The notes: generated by a model from the sequence alone, not told the origin. Shown: positions 17,894-27,331, numbered from the stretch's first letter. The stretch is DNA of 64,000 bases from Laspinema sp. D2d (GCF_025370755.1 NZ_JAMXFC010000001.1:1-64000); one strand, 5' to 3'. Translations and numbers: made by a program.

Positions 17894-18697
17894 TTATTCT
17901 ATTTCAATGGAGGTGGGTTTTTGACCTGTACCAATAGGAGTAGTCGCGGTGTAGGGTAAGGGTTTGCGGAATTCGGTGTAAAGGCGATCGCGCCAGGTGA
18001 AAAAGGGTTCATACAGGGGATTGTCCGCAATTCCAATCACGCCTTTACCCCGCAATTTTTCGGGAATATTCAGATAGGGTCCGGCAGGGAATTTGAGCAG
18101 GATGGATAATCCAGCTACGGCTAAATCGGCCAGGGTGGGCTGATTTCCGGTTAAATAGGGACGATCTTGCAAAATCAGGCAGAGGGCTTCTAAATCTTGC
18201 TTGATCGCGTCTTCAGCGGATTTTACCGCATCAGGGGAGGCCCCGAGACCGGACCCGAGGGTTCTAAGAAGGTCCGACGGGACCGCTTCAATCAGATTTT
18301 TGAGGAAATCTGGGGTACTCGGTGGCAGCAATGCACTGCGGAAACTTTGATCCTGACTGATTCCCTGAAATAGGACGACTCGGCTTTTGGTCCCGATAGA
18401 TTCATCTGCCCATTCTTCCATCATCAGGCACAATCCGCGTTGAGTGGGATCGGTGGGAAGAATGGGGCGATCGGGGTATTTTTGGTCTAAATATTTGGCG
18501 ATTTTAGTTGAATCGGCAATTACCGTACTCCCATCTTTGAGAATGGGGACTTGGGATTGCCCGGAAAGTTGGTACACTTCGATCTGTCCAACTCCGGGAG
18601 TGACTTCCACTTTGCGGTACTCTAATCCTTTGTAATCCAGGATGAGTCTGACTTTTTCGCTGTATTGCGACAGTTCAAATTGATATAACTCTAGCAT
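17894..18697 (-). CDS. Glutathione S-transferase family protein
   Basis: 267 residues. The N-terminal thioredoxin-like domain is clear: MLELYQFELSQYSEKVRLILDYKGLEY, with Ser/Tyr at the usual glutathione-activating position, and VPILKDGSTVIADSTKIAKYLD, which binds the glutamyl end of glutathione. The all-helical C-terminal domain follows, with RPYLTGNQPTLADLAVAGL. ATG at 18697 with GAGGA upstream is preferred over a longer frame that begins at 18733. It probably conjugates or isomerises hydrophobic electrophiles in the cytosol; the substrate is unknown. Confidence 0.9.
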   Translation of the reverse strand: MLELYQFELSQYSEKVRLILDYKGLEYRKVEVTPGVGQIEVYQLSGQSQVPILKDGSTVIADSTKIAKYLDQKYPDRPILPTDPTQRGLCLMMEEWADESIGTKSRVVLFQGISQDQSFRSALLPPSTPDFLKNLIEAVPSDLLRTLGSGLGASPDAVKSAEDAIKQDLEALCLILQDRPYLTGNQPTLADLAVAGLSILLKFPAGPYLNIPEKLRGKGVIGIADNPLYEPFFTWRDRLYTEFRKPLPYTATTPIGTGQKPTSIEIE

Positions 18698-18897
18698 GAG
18701 ACGGTCCTCTGGCTGTTTTGTTGTCCCTCTCAAGTGTATTAAAAATTTTACAATACTTCATGAAGTTTTTTGAGGGAGGGCTACAAAAGGAGATGGGGTG
18801 GCGATCGAACCTTAACAATTCGGGCGTTTTAAGGGAACTCTCTCTTGAGATAGATGACAGAGACTGATCGCCGTTTATTTGCCTTTCTATTACCTAC

Positions 18898-19143
18898 ACC
18901 TCCGGTCCCCTCCCCTTGCCAAGGGGAGGGTTAGGGTGGGGTCCACGCGCAAGTGCAAGCGCACTTGCGCGGTCAATGGGTGGGTGGAGAATCCTCGTGA
19001 GGTGGCGATCGCACCTCACGAAGAAGAGGTTTCCCAGTCTCCAGACAGGGGATTAAGCCCGAAAGAGTGTGTGAGGTGGCGATCGTCACCTCACGGGAAC
19101 CCCACCCTAACCCTCCCCTTGGCAAGGGGAGGGGACCGGAGGT
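18898..19143. mobile_element. 246-bp non-coding element with perfect 44-bp inverted ends
   Basis: The first 44 bp (ACCTCCGGTCCCCTCC... at 18898-18941) and the last 44 bp (19100-19143) are exact reverse complements. Each end itself folds on CTCCCCTTGCCAAGGGGAG. Between them lie three more hairpins: 18946-18971 (11-bp stem, CGCGCAAGTGC), 18996-19020 (CGTGAGGTG stem with a GCGATCG loop) and 19071-19094 (GTGAGGTG stem with a GCGATCGT loop). No transposase frame is present. Single ends of the same family occur at 25867 and 51869. No clear target duplication is seen beyond an AC on each side. Confidence 0.75.
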
Positions 19144-19183
19144 ACAGTTAAATGTGAGAAAAATTCCCCTGAACATAAAAAAC

Positions 19184-20470
19184 CTACTTTTGTAAGTTCC
19201 CCTGACGAGGGGGTGTAATTCCCCAGCGATCAAGGAGTTCGTCGATGGTTCGCAAGGTGGCAAAATCGCGATCGCTTAACGATGAATTCTCTCCCCTAAC
19301 TGTATCGGTACTTGTATCTGGCGGCGATTCCAAAAAATTAAATGCTTGCCGAAACGCGTGCGGACCGATATTCAGAGGCGAGTCTAAGTGACAGGGAACA
19401 ATTCGTTCAAACTGCCACCGCGCAACGGTATCAGCCCAAGTGAGAGTTTCTTTGGGGGCGCGGTTGAGAATCAAGGTTTGGAGGATCGGTGCGACAAACA
19501 GTCTGCCATCGCCGCGCAGGAGGTCAAAGGATGGTTTCCAGTCCGGTTGCCAGTCGAACGGGAAGATGCCAAAATAGGCTTTTTTAGAGCGATCGCTGAC
19601 CTTTCGTGCCAGTTGAAACGCTTGTCGGAGTTTCAGAGTATTTAATGTGCTAGGGCTAAAATAAAAGGCAAACAAACAGATACGCTGCCATCCTTGGCGA
19701 CGATTAGCGGGCGTGTCTTCTCGGACATCCGCCGCATTATCCCGCGCATGAAACAGCAGGGGATAAGGGTCAAGTTGCACGACTGCCGGGGGGTCTTCGG
19801 GGATAGATAGCACAGTATCCGTGACTAACAGCGATCGCGATGATCGATGGAAAAACGCCACTTCCCCAAATCGTCCCAATCCTAAATCAATCGGACCCAA
19901 AATTTCATAATCAAACTCATCGGCAAAGGGAACTTTGCTACTATCCCGGGGTAAGACTTGGGTGCGTCGTTGCGGCAACCCTAGCCAACTCAAGGGCAAA
20001 TTCAGGGGAAAACTCCACTGAGACGGCGCTACAAACACTTGCGCCAAGGGAAACCGCCGCGCAAACGGACCGACAAATACCTTATGTTCTAGCCCGGAAA
20101 CCGTGGGGAGGATAATATATTTAACGGGACCATGTTGAGACTCTAATGCCTGAACTTGCCTCACACATTCTGGCGTTGGGGCGATCGGGGCATAAACCAA
20201 TAATCCTCCCCGTTCCAATCGGACCACTGTCATGCGAATGGGAACCACTACATACAGAATGCCTTGAATCTGCTCAAAAGTCCAGAGGGTATCTTTGACC
20301 ACTTCTTGACAGAGGGTGCGCCTTCTGCCATAGGGGTACAGAGGCATTGCTAACCAAAAGGGCCATGATAGGTCCTTGGGTTGCAGACTTGGACTCAGTG
20401 CTGAATCAGTTACGCTTTCCAATGTTTTCAGTGTTGTTATCCCTAGAGGTGGACTGGACCAGATGAGCAA
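19184..20470 (-). CDS. DUF4336 family protein (metallo-beta-lactamase-like)
   Basis: Up to 428 residues. The sequence contains VVVPIRMTVVRLERGGLLVYAPIAPTPECV and KYIILPTVSGLEHKVFVGPFARRFP, typical of DUF4336, a family with a metallo-beta-lactamase-like fold found in cyanobacteria and plants. The usual HxHxDH metal motif is not seen; SGLEHK occupies that place, so metal-dependent hydrolysis is doubtful. The frame opens with TTG at 20470; an ATG at 20347 (MPLYPYGRR) is an alternative that keeps the conserved region. Function unknown. Confidence 0.8.
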   Translation of the reverse strand: MLIWSSPPLGITTLKTLESVTDSALSPSLQPKDLSWPFWLAMPLYPYGRRRTLCQEVVKDTLWTFEQIQGILYVVVPIRMTVVRLERGGLLVYAPIAPTPECVRQVQALESQHGPVKYIILPTVSGLEHKVFVGPFARRFPLAQVFVAPSQWSFPLNLPLSWLGLPQRRTQVLPRDSSKVPFADEFDYEILGPIDLGLGRFGEVAFFHRSSRSLLVTDTVLSIPEDPPAVVQLDPYPLLFHARDNAADVREDTPANRRQGWQRICLFAFYFSPSTLNTLKLRQAFQLARKVSDRSKKAYFGIFPFDWQPDWKPSFDLLRGDGRLFVAPILQTLILNRAPKETLTWADTVARWQFERIVPCHLDSPLNIGPHAFRQAFNFLESPPDTSTDTVRGENSSLSDRDFATLRTIDELLDRWGITPPRQGNLQK

Positions 20471-20968
20471 GGCGATCGCCTATGATTGAGTTTACCAAAC
20501 CTGCTGCAAAACTGGCTGTACCCAGGGAAAAACTCCACCGCCAGTAAGATGTTTGCACTCCAGACACTCTCTCCCTCAACGGAGTGGACAACGCGATATC
20601 ATCACAATTTTAATGTTAAAATTGCCCCTTTAAGGCTGATTGCAAGAAGCCCGTCAAGACGATTTAATTTTTTTTTCAACGATGGCGATCGCTTGCTTTT
20701 TTTTGGGTAAACTACAACAGTAGAGCGCTCAACTCTCCTCGGTTGATATTCTCCACCCCCGACCCTCCTCTTGATGTCAATCCAGAACCTTTGGGTTGAA
20801 AATAGTAGACGGCGAGGGTTTTTGGCAGTGGGAAGCCGATCATAAAGAGGAGAATGGACGGTTTATCCAATGGGATTAAACTGCAATTTTTTATACTGCT
20901 TTTTTACTTGAAACGTTGAAGATAAAAGGAGACTCTTTCATACCCTCCTACGTTCCTACTCTCCTGTT
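20471..20968. other. Divergent intergenic region, no gene
   Basis: 498 bp between the DUF4336 gene and the peptidase C26 gene. It has a T10 tract near 20666 and an AT-rich stretch before 20969 that should hold the promoter of the downstream gene. No open frame with start-site support. Confidence 0.5.
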
Positions 20969-21724
20969 ATGACTAAATCTCTGAAAGCACCTCTGATTGG
21001 CATTAGCACTTATGGCAGAAACGGGGTCAGCGCTTTTTCCCTCGCGGCGACTTATGTGGATGCAGTTCGCGCCGCCGGTGGAATGCCGGTACTCCTGCCA
21101 CCGGGAGAACCCAATCCCGCTGAAGTTTTGGAACGGATCGATGGGTTGATTTTATCTGGGGGTGGGGATATTGACCCGAGTGCCTATCAGGGTTCGTCTC
21201 ATCCGAGTATTTATAATATTGACTCAGAACGGGATGAATTTGAACTCACATTAGCCCGGTTGTGCTTGGAAAAAGATCTGCCGTTTTTGGGGATTTGTCG
21301 TGGCATGGAGGTGGCGATCGTTGCCTGTGGGGGAACTTTGGTGACTCATGTTCCTGATGAGTATGGGATGGCGGTGCAACATCGGTTAGTCCCGGCACCG
21401 GGTCATCTGTATCCGGCAAAGCATTCGGTGAGAATTCTGTCCAGCAGTCGGTTAGGTGGGATTATTGGGAAAACTGAGATTGAGGTGGTATCCTGGCATC
21501 ATCAAGCGGTGAGAAATTTAGCCCCGGGTTGGCGGGTGGTGGCAGAGTCGGTGGGGGATTATGTGATTGAGGCAGTAGAACATCAACATTGTTCCTTTGC
21601 GATCGCCGTCCAGTGGCATCCCGAATTGTCCCCCGAAGATATCGCTCATCAACGGATTTTTCAGGCGTTGGTGAAGGCAGCGGGAACTCGGAAAGTGGTG
21701 CCGATTCAGGATGCGATCGCTTAA
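20969..21724 (+). CDS. Gamma-glutamyl-GABA hydrolase family (peptidase C26)
   Basis: 251 residues of the class I glutamine-amidotransferase superfamily. GLILSGGGDIDPSAYQG is the oxyanion segment, FLGICRGMEVAIVACGG carries the nucleophilic Cys, and AVQWHPELSPED supplies the His and Glu of the triad. PuuD-type enzymes cut gamma-glutamyl-GABA in putrescine breakdown; other members act on other gamma-glutamyl amides. No putrescine genes are nearby, so the substrate is open. Convergent with the sugar transporter, with an inverted repeat between the two stops. Confidence 0.92.
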   Translation: MTKSLKAPLIGISTYGRNGVSAFSLAATYVDAVRAAGGMPVLLPPGEPNPAEVLERIDGLILSGGGDIDPSAYQGSSHPSIYNIDSERDEFELTLARLCLEKDLPFLGICRGMEVAIVACGGTLVTHVPDEYGMAVQHRLVPAPGHLYPAKHSVRILSSSRLGGIIGKTEIEVVSWHHQAVRNLAPGWRVVAESVGDYVIEAVEHQHCSFAIAVQWHPELSPEDIAHQRIFQALVKAAGTRKVVPIQDAIA

Positions 21725-21728
21725 AATT

Positions 21729-21781
21729 TCAAGTCCGGAAAACAGCAGAGGGATGAATTCTGATGAAATAACCGGACTTGA
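21729..21781. terminator. Inverted repeat between convergent genes
   Basis: 10-bp stem TCAAGTCCGG / CCGGACTTGA around a 33-base loop, within 84 bp separating the C26 gene stop and the MFS transporter stop. No T-run. Confidence 0.45.
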
Positions 21782-21808
21782 TTCAGACAGGTTTCCCGTC
21801 CTGGATTA

Positions 21809-23212
21809 CTACATTTCTTCCAATTCTCGACCCTTGGTTTCCTTGACCAACAGTAGCACAAAGAACAGAGAAATTGCCGCTGCGGTGGTATATAAACCGT
21901 AAGCAAAGCCCAATCCAATATCTTTAAGGACGGGAAAGGTTGTAGATACCCCAAAGTTAGCAATCCATTGTGCCGTAGCAGCGACGGATAGGGCTGATCC
22001 ACGAATGCGATTGTTAAACATTTCTCCCAGTAATACCCAGGTGACGGGACCCCAAGAAAAGCCGAAGCAAAAGACGTATAAGTTAGCGGCTAAAAGTGCG
22101 ATGATTCCGGCACTGTCTGTTAAAGCGGGATTACCGGCAGCATCCAGAGAGGCGTTTCCGAAGACGGCGGCGAGGGTTCCAAGGGTGAGCATCATGCCAA
22201 TTGAACCGACAATCAGCAAGGGTTTTCGGCCAAATTTATCCACAAAAGCGATCGCCACCAAAGTCGTTACGATATTCGTGACACTGGTAATCACTGTAAT
22301 CCACAGGGAATCCGCCTCGGAAAAGCCCACGGCTTGCCATAACACACTACTGTAATAGAAAATAACATTAATTCCCACCAATTGTTGCAGAACCGAAACC
22401 CCAATTCCGATCCAAACAATGGGAAGTAATCCACCCCTACCCCATAGATCCGATAACCGAGGTTTGTGGTCCTGAAATATAGTGTCTCGAATCTCCAAAA
22501 TTTTCGCCGCCACATCCCCTCCGATCGCCTTTGCCAAAATCGGAGTTGCTTCGGCTTCTCGCCCTTGTGCGACTAAATATCGAGGAGATTCAGGAATTCT
22601 TAATGCTCCAATTCCGTAGAGGATAGCTGGGGGAATTTCAGTCCAAAACATCCACCGCCAAGCGGGTATTCCAAACCAGAACGGTGACATGGCAGAACCT
22701 GCTCCTACGGCAATAAAATAGTTACAGAGTAAAGCGACAAAAATGCCCGTAACGATCGCCAGTTGCTGGAGAGAACCCAGGCGTCCCCGCAAATGTGCCG
22801 GTGAGACTTCGGCTATATAAGCGGGAGCAATTACACTCGCTGTCCCCACTGCTACACCGCCGATTAATCGCCACATCATAAAATCGGCGATCGAGACGGC
22901 AATCCCTGACCCGATCGCACTAATTAAAAAGAAACCTGCTGCTACAATCATGGTTTTAACTCGACCGTAGCGATCGGCAATTTGCCCTGCAAAAAAAGCG
23001 CCTACAGCCGACCCCAGTAAGGCCGAAGAAACGGCTAGTCCTACTTGAAAACTATTCGCTTCAAATGAAATTCCTAATGCACTAACGGCACCATTAATCA
23101 CTGCCGTATCAAACCCGAATAAAAATCCGCCTAAAGCCGCAACGAGTGCCAACATCAACACATAAGAAGTGCGCGCCTCATAAATCGTCGGGGTTTCATT
23201 GTCAGTTTGCAT
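21809..23212 (-). CDS. Sugar porter family MFS transporter
   Basis: 467 residues with twelve predicted membrane helices. Family signatures are complete: GFLFGFDTAVINGA in helix 1, GQIADRYGRVK between helices 2 and 3, PESPRYLVAQGR after helix 6, LQQLVGINVIFYYSS in helix 7, and DKFGRKPLL between helices 8 and 9. Such proteins (XylE/GLUT-like, and GlcP of cyanobacteria) bring in hexoses or pentoses with protons. ATG at 23212. The substrate is not certain. No sugar kinase is adjacent. Confidence 0.95.
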   Translation of the reverse strand: MQTDNETPTIYEARTSYVLMLALVAALGGFLFGFDTAVINGAVSALGISFEANSFQVGLAVSSALLGSAVGAFFAGQIADRYGRVKTMIVAAGFFLISAIGSGIAVSIADFMMWRLIGGVAVGTASVIAPAYIAEVSPAHLRGRLGSLQQLAIVTGIFVALLCNYFIAVGAGSAMSPFWFGIPAWRWMFWTEIPPAILYGIGALRIPESPRYLVAQGREAEATPILAKAIGGDVAAKILEIRDTIFQDHKPRLSDLWGRGGLLPIVWIGIGVSVLQQLVGINVIFYYSSVLWQAVGFSEADSLWITVITSVTNIVTTLVAIAFVDKFGRKPLLIVGSIGMMLTLGTLAAVFGNASLDAAGNPALTDSAGIIALLAANLYVFCFGFSWGPVTWVLLGEMFNNRIRGSALSVAATAQWIANFGVSTTFPVLKDIGLGFAYGLYTTAAAISLFFVLLLVKETKGRELEEM

Positions 23213-23804
23213 TTATTAACTACTCCATGAATTTTAAAGGTTGATTTTTTATGGTGGTTGGAAGCGGCTCAAACATCAGAGGCAGAACGGTATCTAACCC
23301 TGCGGATGTATCGCCTTCTAGCCGTAATTTTAACGCAAACGTTTCCTGGCGATCGCCTTCTATCCTTCTCCTCCCGAAGATAGATCGGATTCCTCTTTTT
23401 ATTTCTATCCTCTCTCAGGCAGTTTGAGAAGCATCAGGCTTTGTTTTTGTAACTTTTATTAACATTTCTCAATACCTTGAAATGTTAATCACCGCCTATA
23501 ATCTCTACCAAAAGATAGATTTAAATTAGCCTGAGTTGGGCATAAGCTGTTATCGATTTATAAAGATTGGCAATTATTACAGGGCCTCAGACGTCAGCTA
23601 GAGACGGGTTTCATTCAGCAGAACAGAGCCTTGACTCAACAAACTAGGAATCAAGCACAAGAGAGGTTAGAAACCGGGGGATTTCACAAAATGGGTAGCA
23701 TTTACCCGCAAATCTAGGCAAAAACTCCGGTTTCTTGTGCTATCTGAGGAATCCTGCACGGAAAACTATAGCGCTCGCAATCCCAACCGTTAAACAATAA
23801 ACTG
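23213..23804. other. 592-bp divergent intergenic region with repeats
   Basis: No gene seen. Dispersed palindromes occur at 23668-23681 (TAGAAACCGGGGG) and 23721-23735 (AAAACTCCGGTTTCT). The remainder is AT-rich and should hold the two divergent promoters. Confidence 0.5.
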
Positions 23805-24293
23805 ATGGAAACAAAATCTTTATCTTCCCTACCCTCCAACCCAAATTTAGTAGAAATTTGGGAAGCTCATCAAGCGGCTGAATTTTTCCATCATGATGTG
23901 AAAGCCGCCCTAGAAACCATGACTGAAGATGCTTATGTTAATCTGGTTCCCCTTTCTGCGATCGCCTCGGGAAAAGCAGAAATTGAAAACTTTTATGCCA
24001 ACTACTTCATTGGTAAACTACCCCCAGATACTCAGGCACAATTAATTTCTCGAACCGTGGGAGAAAACCAAATTGTAGATGAACAAAGCTTTTCTTTTAC
24101 TCATTCCCAGGATATCTTTGTTCTGCCTAATATTCCCATTACTCACAAAAAAGTTGAAATGCTCATTGTCATTGTGGTAGGATTTCGGGAGGGCAAAATA
24201 GCCTATGAAAGATTGTATTGGGATCGCGCTTCTTTACTAGAACAAGTGGGCTGGCTGTCTAAATCCTATATTCCCGCTTTTAAGTTAAAGTAG
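23805..24293 (+). CDS. NTF2/SnoaL-like domain protein
   Basis: 162 residues. The pattern EIWEAHQAAEFFHHDVKAALETMTEDAYVNLVPL... GKAEIENFYANYFIGKLP fits the cone-shaped NTF2-like fold used by SnoaL cyclases and many small-molecule binding proteins. It has the usual helix pair followed by a curved sheet (EQSFSFTHSQDIFVL, VEMLIVIVVGFREGKIAYERLYWDRASLL). No catalytic residues can be assigned, so it is either an enzyme of unknown substrate or a binding protein. A GC-rich hairpin follows the stop. Confidence 0.8.
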   Translation: METKSLSSLPSNPNLVEIWEAHQAAEFFHHDVKAALETMTEDAYVNLVPLSAIASGKAEIENFYANYFIGKLPPDTQAQLISRTVGENQIVDEQSFSFTHSQDIFVLPNIPITHKKVEMLIVIVVGFREGKIAYERLYWDRASLLEQVGWLSKSYIPAFKLK

Positions 24294-24314
24294 GAAAATC
24301 TTACCCGTTCAAAA

Positions 24315-24335
24315 GGACGCGGTATTGCCGCGTCC
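24315..24335. terminator. Hairpin between convergent genes
   Basis: 8-bp GGACGCGG / CCGCGTCC stem with loop TATTG, between the stops at 24293 and 24346. Flanking AAAA on the left and CTT on the right make it a plausible two-way terminator. Confidence 0.6.
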
Positions 24336-24345
24336 CTTGGGTGAA

Positions 24346-25464
24346 TTAATTGGATCGCTGTTGGGCTTGAGTGAGATTATATTGGGCTGGGGCGTAATTG
24401 GGGGAGATCTCGATCGCCCGTTGGAATTGCGCGATCGCCTCTGCAATGTTGCCTTGTTGTTGCAGGGTTAGCCCCAATCCATTATAGGCTAAAGTATGCG
24501 CACTGGCTGGATTTGCGGGCCGATCGGGGAGGGCTAACGCACGGCGATAAGTAGCAATCGCTTCATCTAGGTTGCCCTGTTCGCGATATACTCCAGCTAA
24601 CCCATTATACGCGGTAGCCAGATTCGGTGAGATAGCGATCGCCCGTTCATAAGCAGTAATCGCTTCGTCTAACTTATTCTGCCGTCGCAACATCACGCCT
24701 AAATTATTATGCACTTCGGCGAGATTGGGATTGAGATCTAATGCTTGCCGATAGGCGGCGATCGCCTCATCCACTTTATCCTGACGGGCGAAAGCTAACC
24801 CTAAATTCAGATGTGCCTCGGCATCATTCCCATTGAGTCCGATCGCCGTCTGATACGCAGCGATTGCCTCGTCTAACTTATTCTGCCGAACCAGCAAATT
24901 CGCAATTTTGATGTGCGCTTCCGCATCATTCGGATTAAGTGCGACTGCCCGACGATACGCTGCAACTGCCTCATCCCCTCGCTTCATTGCAGTTAAGGCA
25001 ACCCCTAGATTAAAATAGGTCTGCGCTTGATCCGGATTGAGGCGTAATGCTTGCTGATAGGCAGCGATCGCCTCTTCGGGTTTTTGGCGATCGGTGAGGG
25101 CATTTCCCAAATTATTATACGCACTGGCATTATTCGGGTCCAATGCCAAGGCTTGTCGATAGGCGGCGATCGCCTCATCTACCTTATCCTGATAAAATAA
25201 GGATAACCCTAACCAAATATGAGCCCCTGAATTATTGGCATCCATCGTCACAACCTGACGCCAAATCTGTTCCGCTTGGGCATAATTTCCCGCCGTAAAA
25301 GCAGTATTACCCTGTTGCGAGAGTTCTTCAATAGATTGTCCAACGGCTAACTGAGGTGTTATCATCACAGACAACGCTAACACCCATCCCATTAATTTAG
25401 GTGACCTCACGATCTCCCTCCCTTCTTTAGTCTGAACAACTGGGTTTTCCTGGGTTCGTTTCAC
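24346..25464 (-). CDS. Exported tetratricopeptide-repeat protein
   Basis: About 372 residues. A hydrophobic segment (LMGWVLALSVMITPQLAVG, residues 24-42) looks like a signal peptide. The rest is about nine consecutive 34-residue TPR units with the consensus EAIAAYRQALALDPNNA, some nearly identical to each other (for example the LDEAIAAYQ and VDEAIAAYRQAL units). Such arrays bind other proteins; in cyanobacteria exported members are often tied to cell-envelope work, but the partner here is unknown. The frame opens with GTG at 25464; the exact start is unsure. Confidence 0.88.
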   Translation of the reverse strand: MKRTQENPVVQTKEGREIVRSPKLMGWVLALSVMITPQLAVGQSIEELSQQGNTAFTAGNYAQAEQIWRQVVTMDANNSGAHIWLGLSLFYQDKVDEAIAAYRQALALDPNNASAYNNLGNALTDRQKPEEAIAAYQQALRLNPDQAQTYFNLGVALTAMKRGDEAVAAYRRAVALNPNDAEAHIKIANLLVRQNKLDEAIAAYQTAIGLNGNDAEAHLNLGLAFARQDKVDEAIAAYRQALDLNPNLAEVHNNLGVMLRRQNKLDEAITAYERAIAISPNLATAYNGLAGVYREQGNLDEAIATYRRALALPDRPANPASAHTLAYNGLGLTLQQQGNIAEAIAQFQRAIEISPNYAPAQYNLTQAQQRSN

Positions 25465-25644
25465 GATTGAATCAGTTGTGAATTCGTTTCCCCGTAACCA
25501 TGACGTTTATAATCCTATTTGTTCGCCCGGTCCAAATGTACTCCTTTTCCCGTTCCTGTCTTCGGGAAAAACAATCCTAGCTTATCGCAACTGAGATCCC
25601 CTTTCTAAGGGTAGTATTGTGGGAATTGTTTTTTGAATTCAGCA

Positions 25645-25747
25645 TATAGCAGTCCTAAATGATTTATAACATATTCTTCTCCGTTCTCCCGTTCTGGGAG
25701 AGTGGTTGGGGGTGAGGGTCTTCCACAACTGATTTAGGATTGCTATA
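25645..25747. mobile_element. 103-bp MITE-like element
   Basis: Ends TATAGCAGTCCTAAATGA and TGATTTAGGATTGCTATA are inverted repeats with two mismatches. The interior has no coding frame and includes a CTCCCGTTCTGGGAG hairpin. A solo end is seen at 2594. The short length and TA at both ends are typical of non-autonomous elements of the IS630/Tc1 group, which duplicate TA; assignment is inference. Confidence 0.6.
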
Positions 25748-25775
25748 TCCGGAGAGTCTTGATCTCCAAGGGATA

Positions 25776-25842
25776 AAAAACCGGGTTTCTGCCCCAGATT
25801 TAGCACGAATTAGTCCCAATTTTCCCAAGAAATCCGGTTTCT
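25776..25842. repeat. Paired AGAAACC palindromes
   Basis: AAAACCGGGTTTCT at 25776-25790 and AAGAAATCCGGTTTCT at 25827-25842, in the same paired arrangement as at 7938-8007, 27161-27224 and 32614-32681. Confidence 0.55.
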
Positions 25843-25866
25843 AAAGAGGACAACCGCTTTAAGCGC

Positions 25867-25910
25867 ACTTCCGGTTCCCTCCCCTTAGCAAGGGGAGGGT
25901 TAGGGTGGGG
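25867..25910. repeat. Solo end of the 246-bp element family
   Basis: This 44-bp stretch matches the left end of the element at 18898 with a few substitutions (ACTTCCGGTTCCCTCC...). No matching right end at the same spacing; a degenerate CCCCTCCCCTTGGCAAGG hairpin lies at about 25964. Confidence 0.6.
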
Positions 25911-26064
25911 TCCAATCCCCGGGACTACAAAAGGTTTAATCCTTTTTTTGCGGAATGGGTAGACCCCTCCCCTTGGCAAGGGGAGGGCTATGAGAACCCA
26001 CTCTTGTAAGGGGGGGGAGAGGTCCTCTGGAACATCCCCGGGCAGGATTCCTGACTCTAAAGCG

Positions 26065-26766
26065 TTATCGGACTCCGGCGATCGCAGCTTTTAAGAGACT
26101 TTCAAACAATTTCATGCCATCGGTATCCCCTAACATGGGATCGGATGCCCGTTCAGGATGGGGCATCATGCCGAGAACATTCCCTTGGGAATTGCAGATC
26201 CCGGCAATCTGGTTTAAGGACCCATTGGGATTACTTTCGGGGTTACTTTCCCCTTGGGGACTGCAATAGCGAAATACCACCTGTCCATTGTCTTCCAGTT
26301 GGGCGAGGGTATCCGCATCGGCATAATAGCGGCCCTCCCCGTGGGCGATCGGGAGGGTGATGATTTCTCCGGATTGGTATTCAGAAGTCCAAGGCAGACG
26401 GGTATTTTCCACCTTCATCGGGACGCGATCGCAGATAAAGTGCAAGTCACGATTTCTAATTAAGGCCCCTGGGAGGAGTCCCGCTTCGGTTAAGACTTGG
26501 AACCCATTACAAATTCCCAGGACTAATTTACCCTGTTCGGCGTGTTTGATGATTTCCGGCATGACAGGGGAAAATTGCGCGATCGCCCCACAGCGCAAAT
26601 AATCCCCGTAACTGAACCCACCGGGTAACACCACCACATCCAAATCTGAGATATCCGTTTCCTGATGCCAGACTAACCGGGTGGGACGATCCAACAATCC
26701 TTGGGTGACATACGCCACATCGCGATCGCAATTGGAACCGGGAAACACTACAACTCCAAATTTCAC
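26065..26766 (-). CDS. purQ: Phosphoribosylformylglycinamidine synthase subunit PurQ
   Basis: 233 residues, glutaminase subunit of the three-part FGAM synthase (PurL/PurQ/PurS), step four of purine synthesis. [19 protein letters not shown] holds the oxyanion strand, [10 protein letters not shown] the nucleophile Cys86, and [14 protein letters not shown] the His-Glu pair. PurQ releases ammonia from glutamine and passes it to PurL. purS ends five bases upstream of its ATG on the same strand, so the two form an operon. purL is not in the window. Confidence 0.97.
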   Translation of the reverse strand: MKFGVVVFPGSNCDRDVAYVTQGLLDRPTRLVWHQETDISDLDVVVLPGGFSYGDYLRCGAIAQFSPVMPEIIKHAEQGKLVLGICNGFQVLTEAGLLPGALIRNRDLHFICDRVPMKVENTRLPWTSEYQSGEIITLPIAHGEGRYYADADTLAQLEDNGQVVFRYCSPQGESNPESNPNGSLNQIAGICNSQGNVLGMMPHPERASDPMLGDTDGMKLFESLLKAAIAGVR

Positions 26767-26770
26767 CGTA

Positions 26771-27055
26771 TTATGCCCCCGCCTTCATGACAGTTGCCAC
26801 TTCCACCAACTCAAACCGATAGTTTTCAATCACCGGATTAGCTAAAAGTTGGTCACAGATGCGATCGAGTTGCTGGGTTGCCGCTTCTGGGGATTCGGAA
26901 GTAATCGTCAATTCCACATACTTGCCAATGCGGACCCCCTCCACATTGCGATCGCCCATTTTCTGTAGTCCCGACTCGACGGCAGTTCCTGCGGGATCTA
27001 AAACCGAAGGCCGCAGAGTAACATAGATATGAGCCTGATATTTCTTTAAAGTCAC
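26771..27055 (-). CDS. purS: Phosphoribosylformylglycinamidine synthase subunit PurS
   Basis: 94 residues, slightly longer than most PurS (about 80). [30 protein letters not shown] and [11 protein letters not shown] are the family core. PurS dimers bridge PurQ and PurL. The purQ start lies only four bases downstream, showing tight co-translation. The initiation codon at 27055 precedes [12 protein letters not shown]. Upstream is a divergent Fur-family gene. Confidence 0.95.
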   Translation of the reverse strand: MTLKKYQAHIYVTLRPSVLDPAGTAVESGLQKMGDRNVEGVRIGKYVELTITSESPEAATQQLDRICDQLLANPVIENYRFELVEVATVMKAGA

Positions 27056-27160
27056 AACAATCCGCCCTAACTTCTGGTGATAATGCCATTAGATGCCACA
27101 GCATCTTTTATTTTAATCCCCAAACTGACACCGGAGGACGTCGGTATAGTAGAAATTAGC

Positions 27161-27224
27161 AACCCGGTTTCTTTAGAAACGCTTTGCTGCTGAGTAACAA
27201 ATCTAGTCCAGAAACTTGGTTTCC
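27161..27224. repeat. Paired AGAAACC-family palindromes
   Basis: AACCCGGTTTCTTTAGAAAC at 27161-27180 and AGAAACTTGGTTTCC at 27210-27224, in the gap between purS and the Fur-family gene. They lie upstream of both genes, so they may sit in a leader or promoter region. Confidence 0.5.
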
Positions 27225-27331
27225 GGTCCTCTGTGTGTCATCGTGAACCGGCATCCTAAGCTTGGATAAATCCTCACCCTCGTCTAACTCCAACGTAAGC
27301 CAGACGAACCCATACCGATGTTAATCTAATC

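Larger units (their letters stand above)
25465..26064. other. 600-bp repeat-rich intergenic region
   Basis: No gene. It carries the 103-bp MITE-like element (25645-25747), two AGAAACC palindromes (25776-25842), and an end of the 246-bp element family (25867-25910) followed by two more CCCCTCCCCTTGGCAAGGGGAGGG-type hairpin copies to about 26030. Confidence 0.6.

Noticed and set aside
18879-19151. 90-codon frame inside the 246-bp element
   Set aside because: It reads through inverted repeats and hairpins, so the openness is a by-product of GC-rich repeats.
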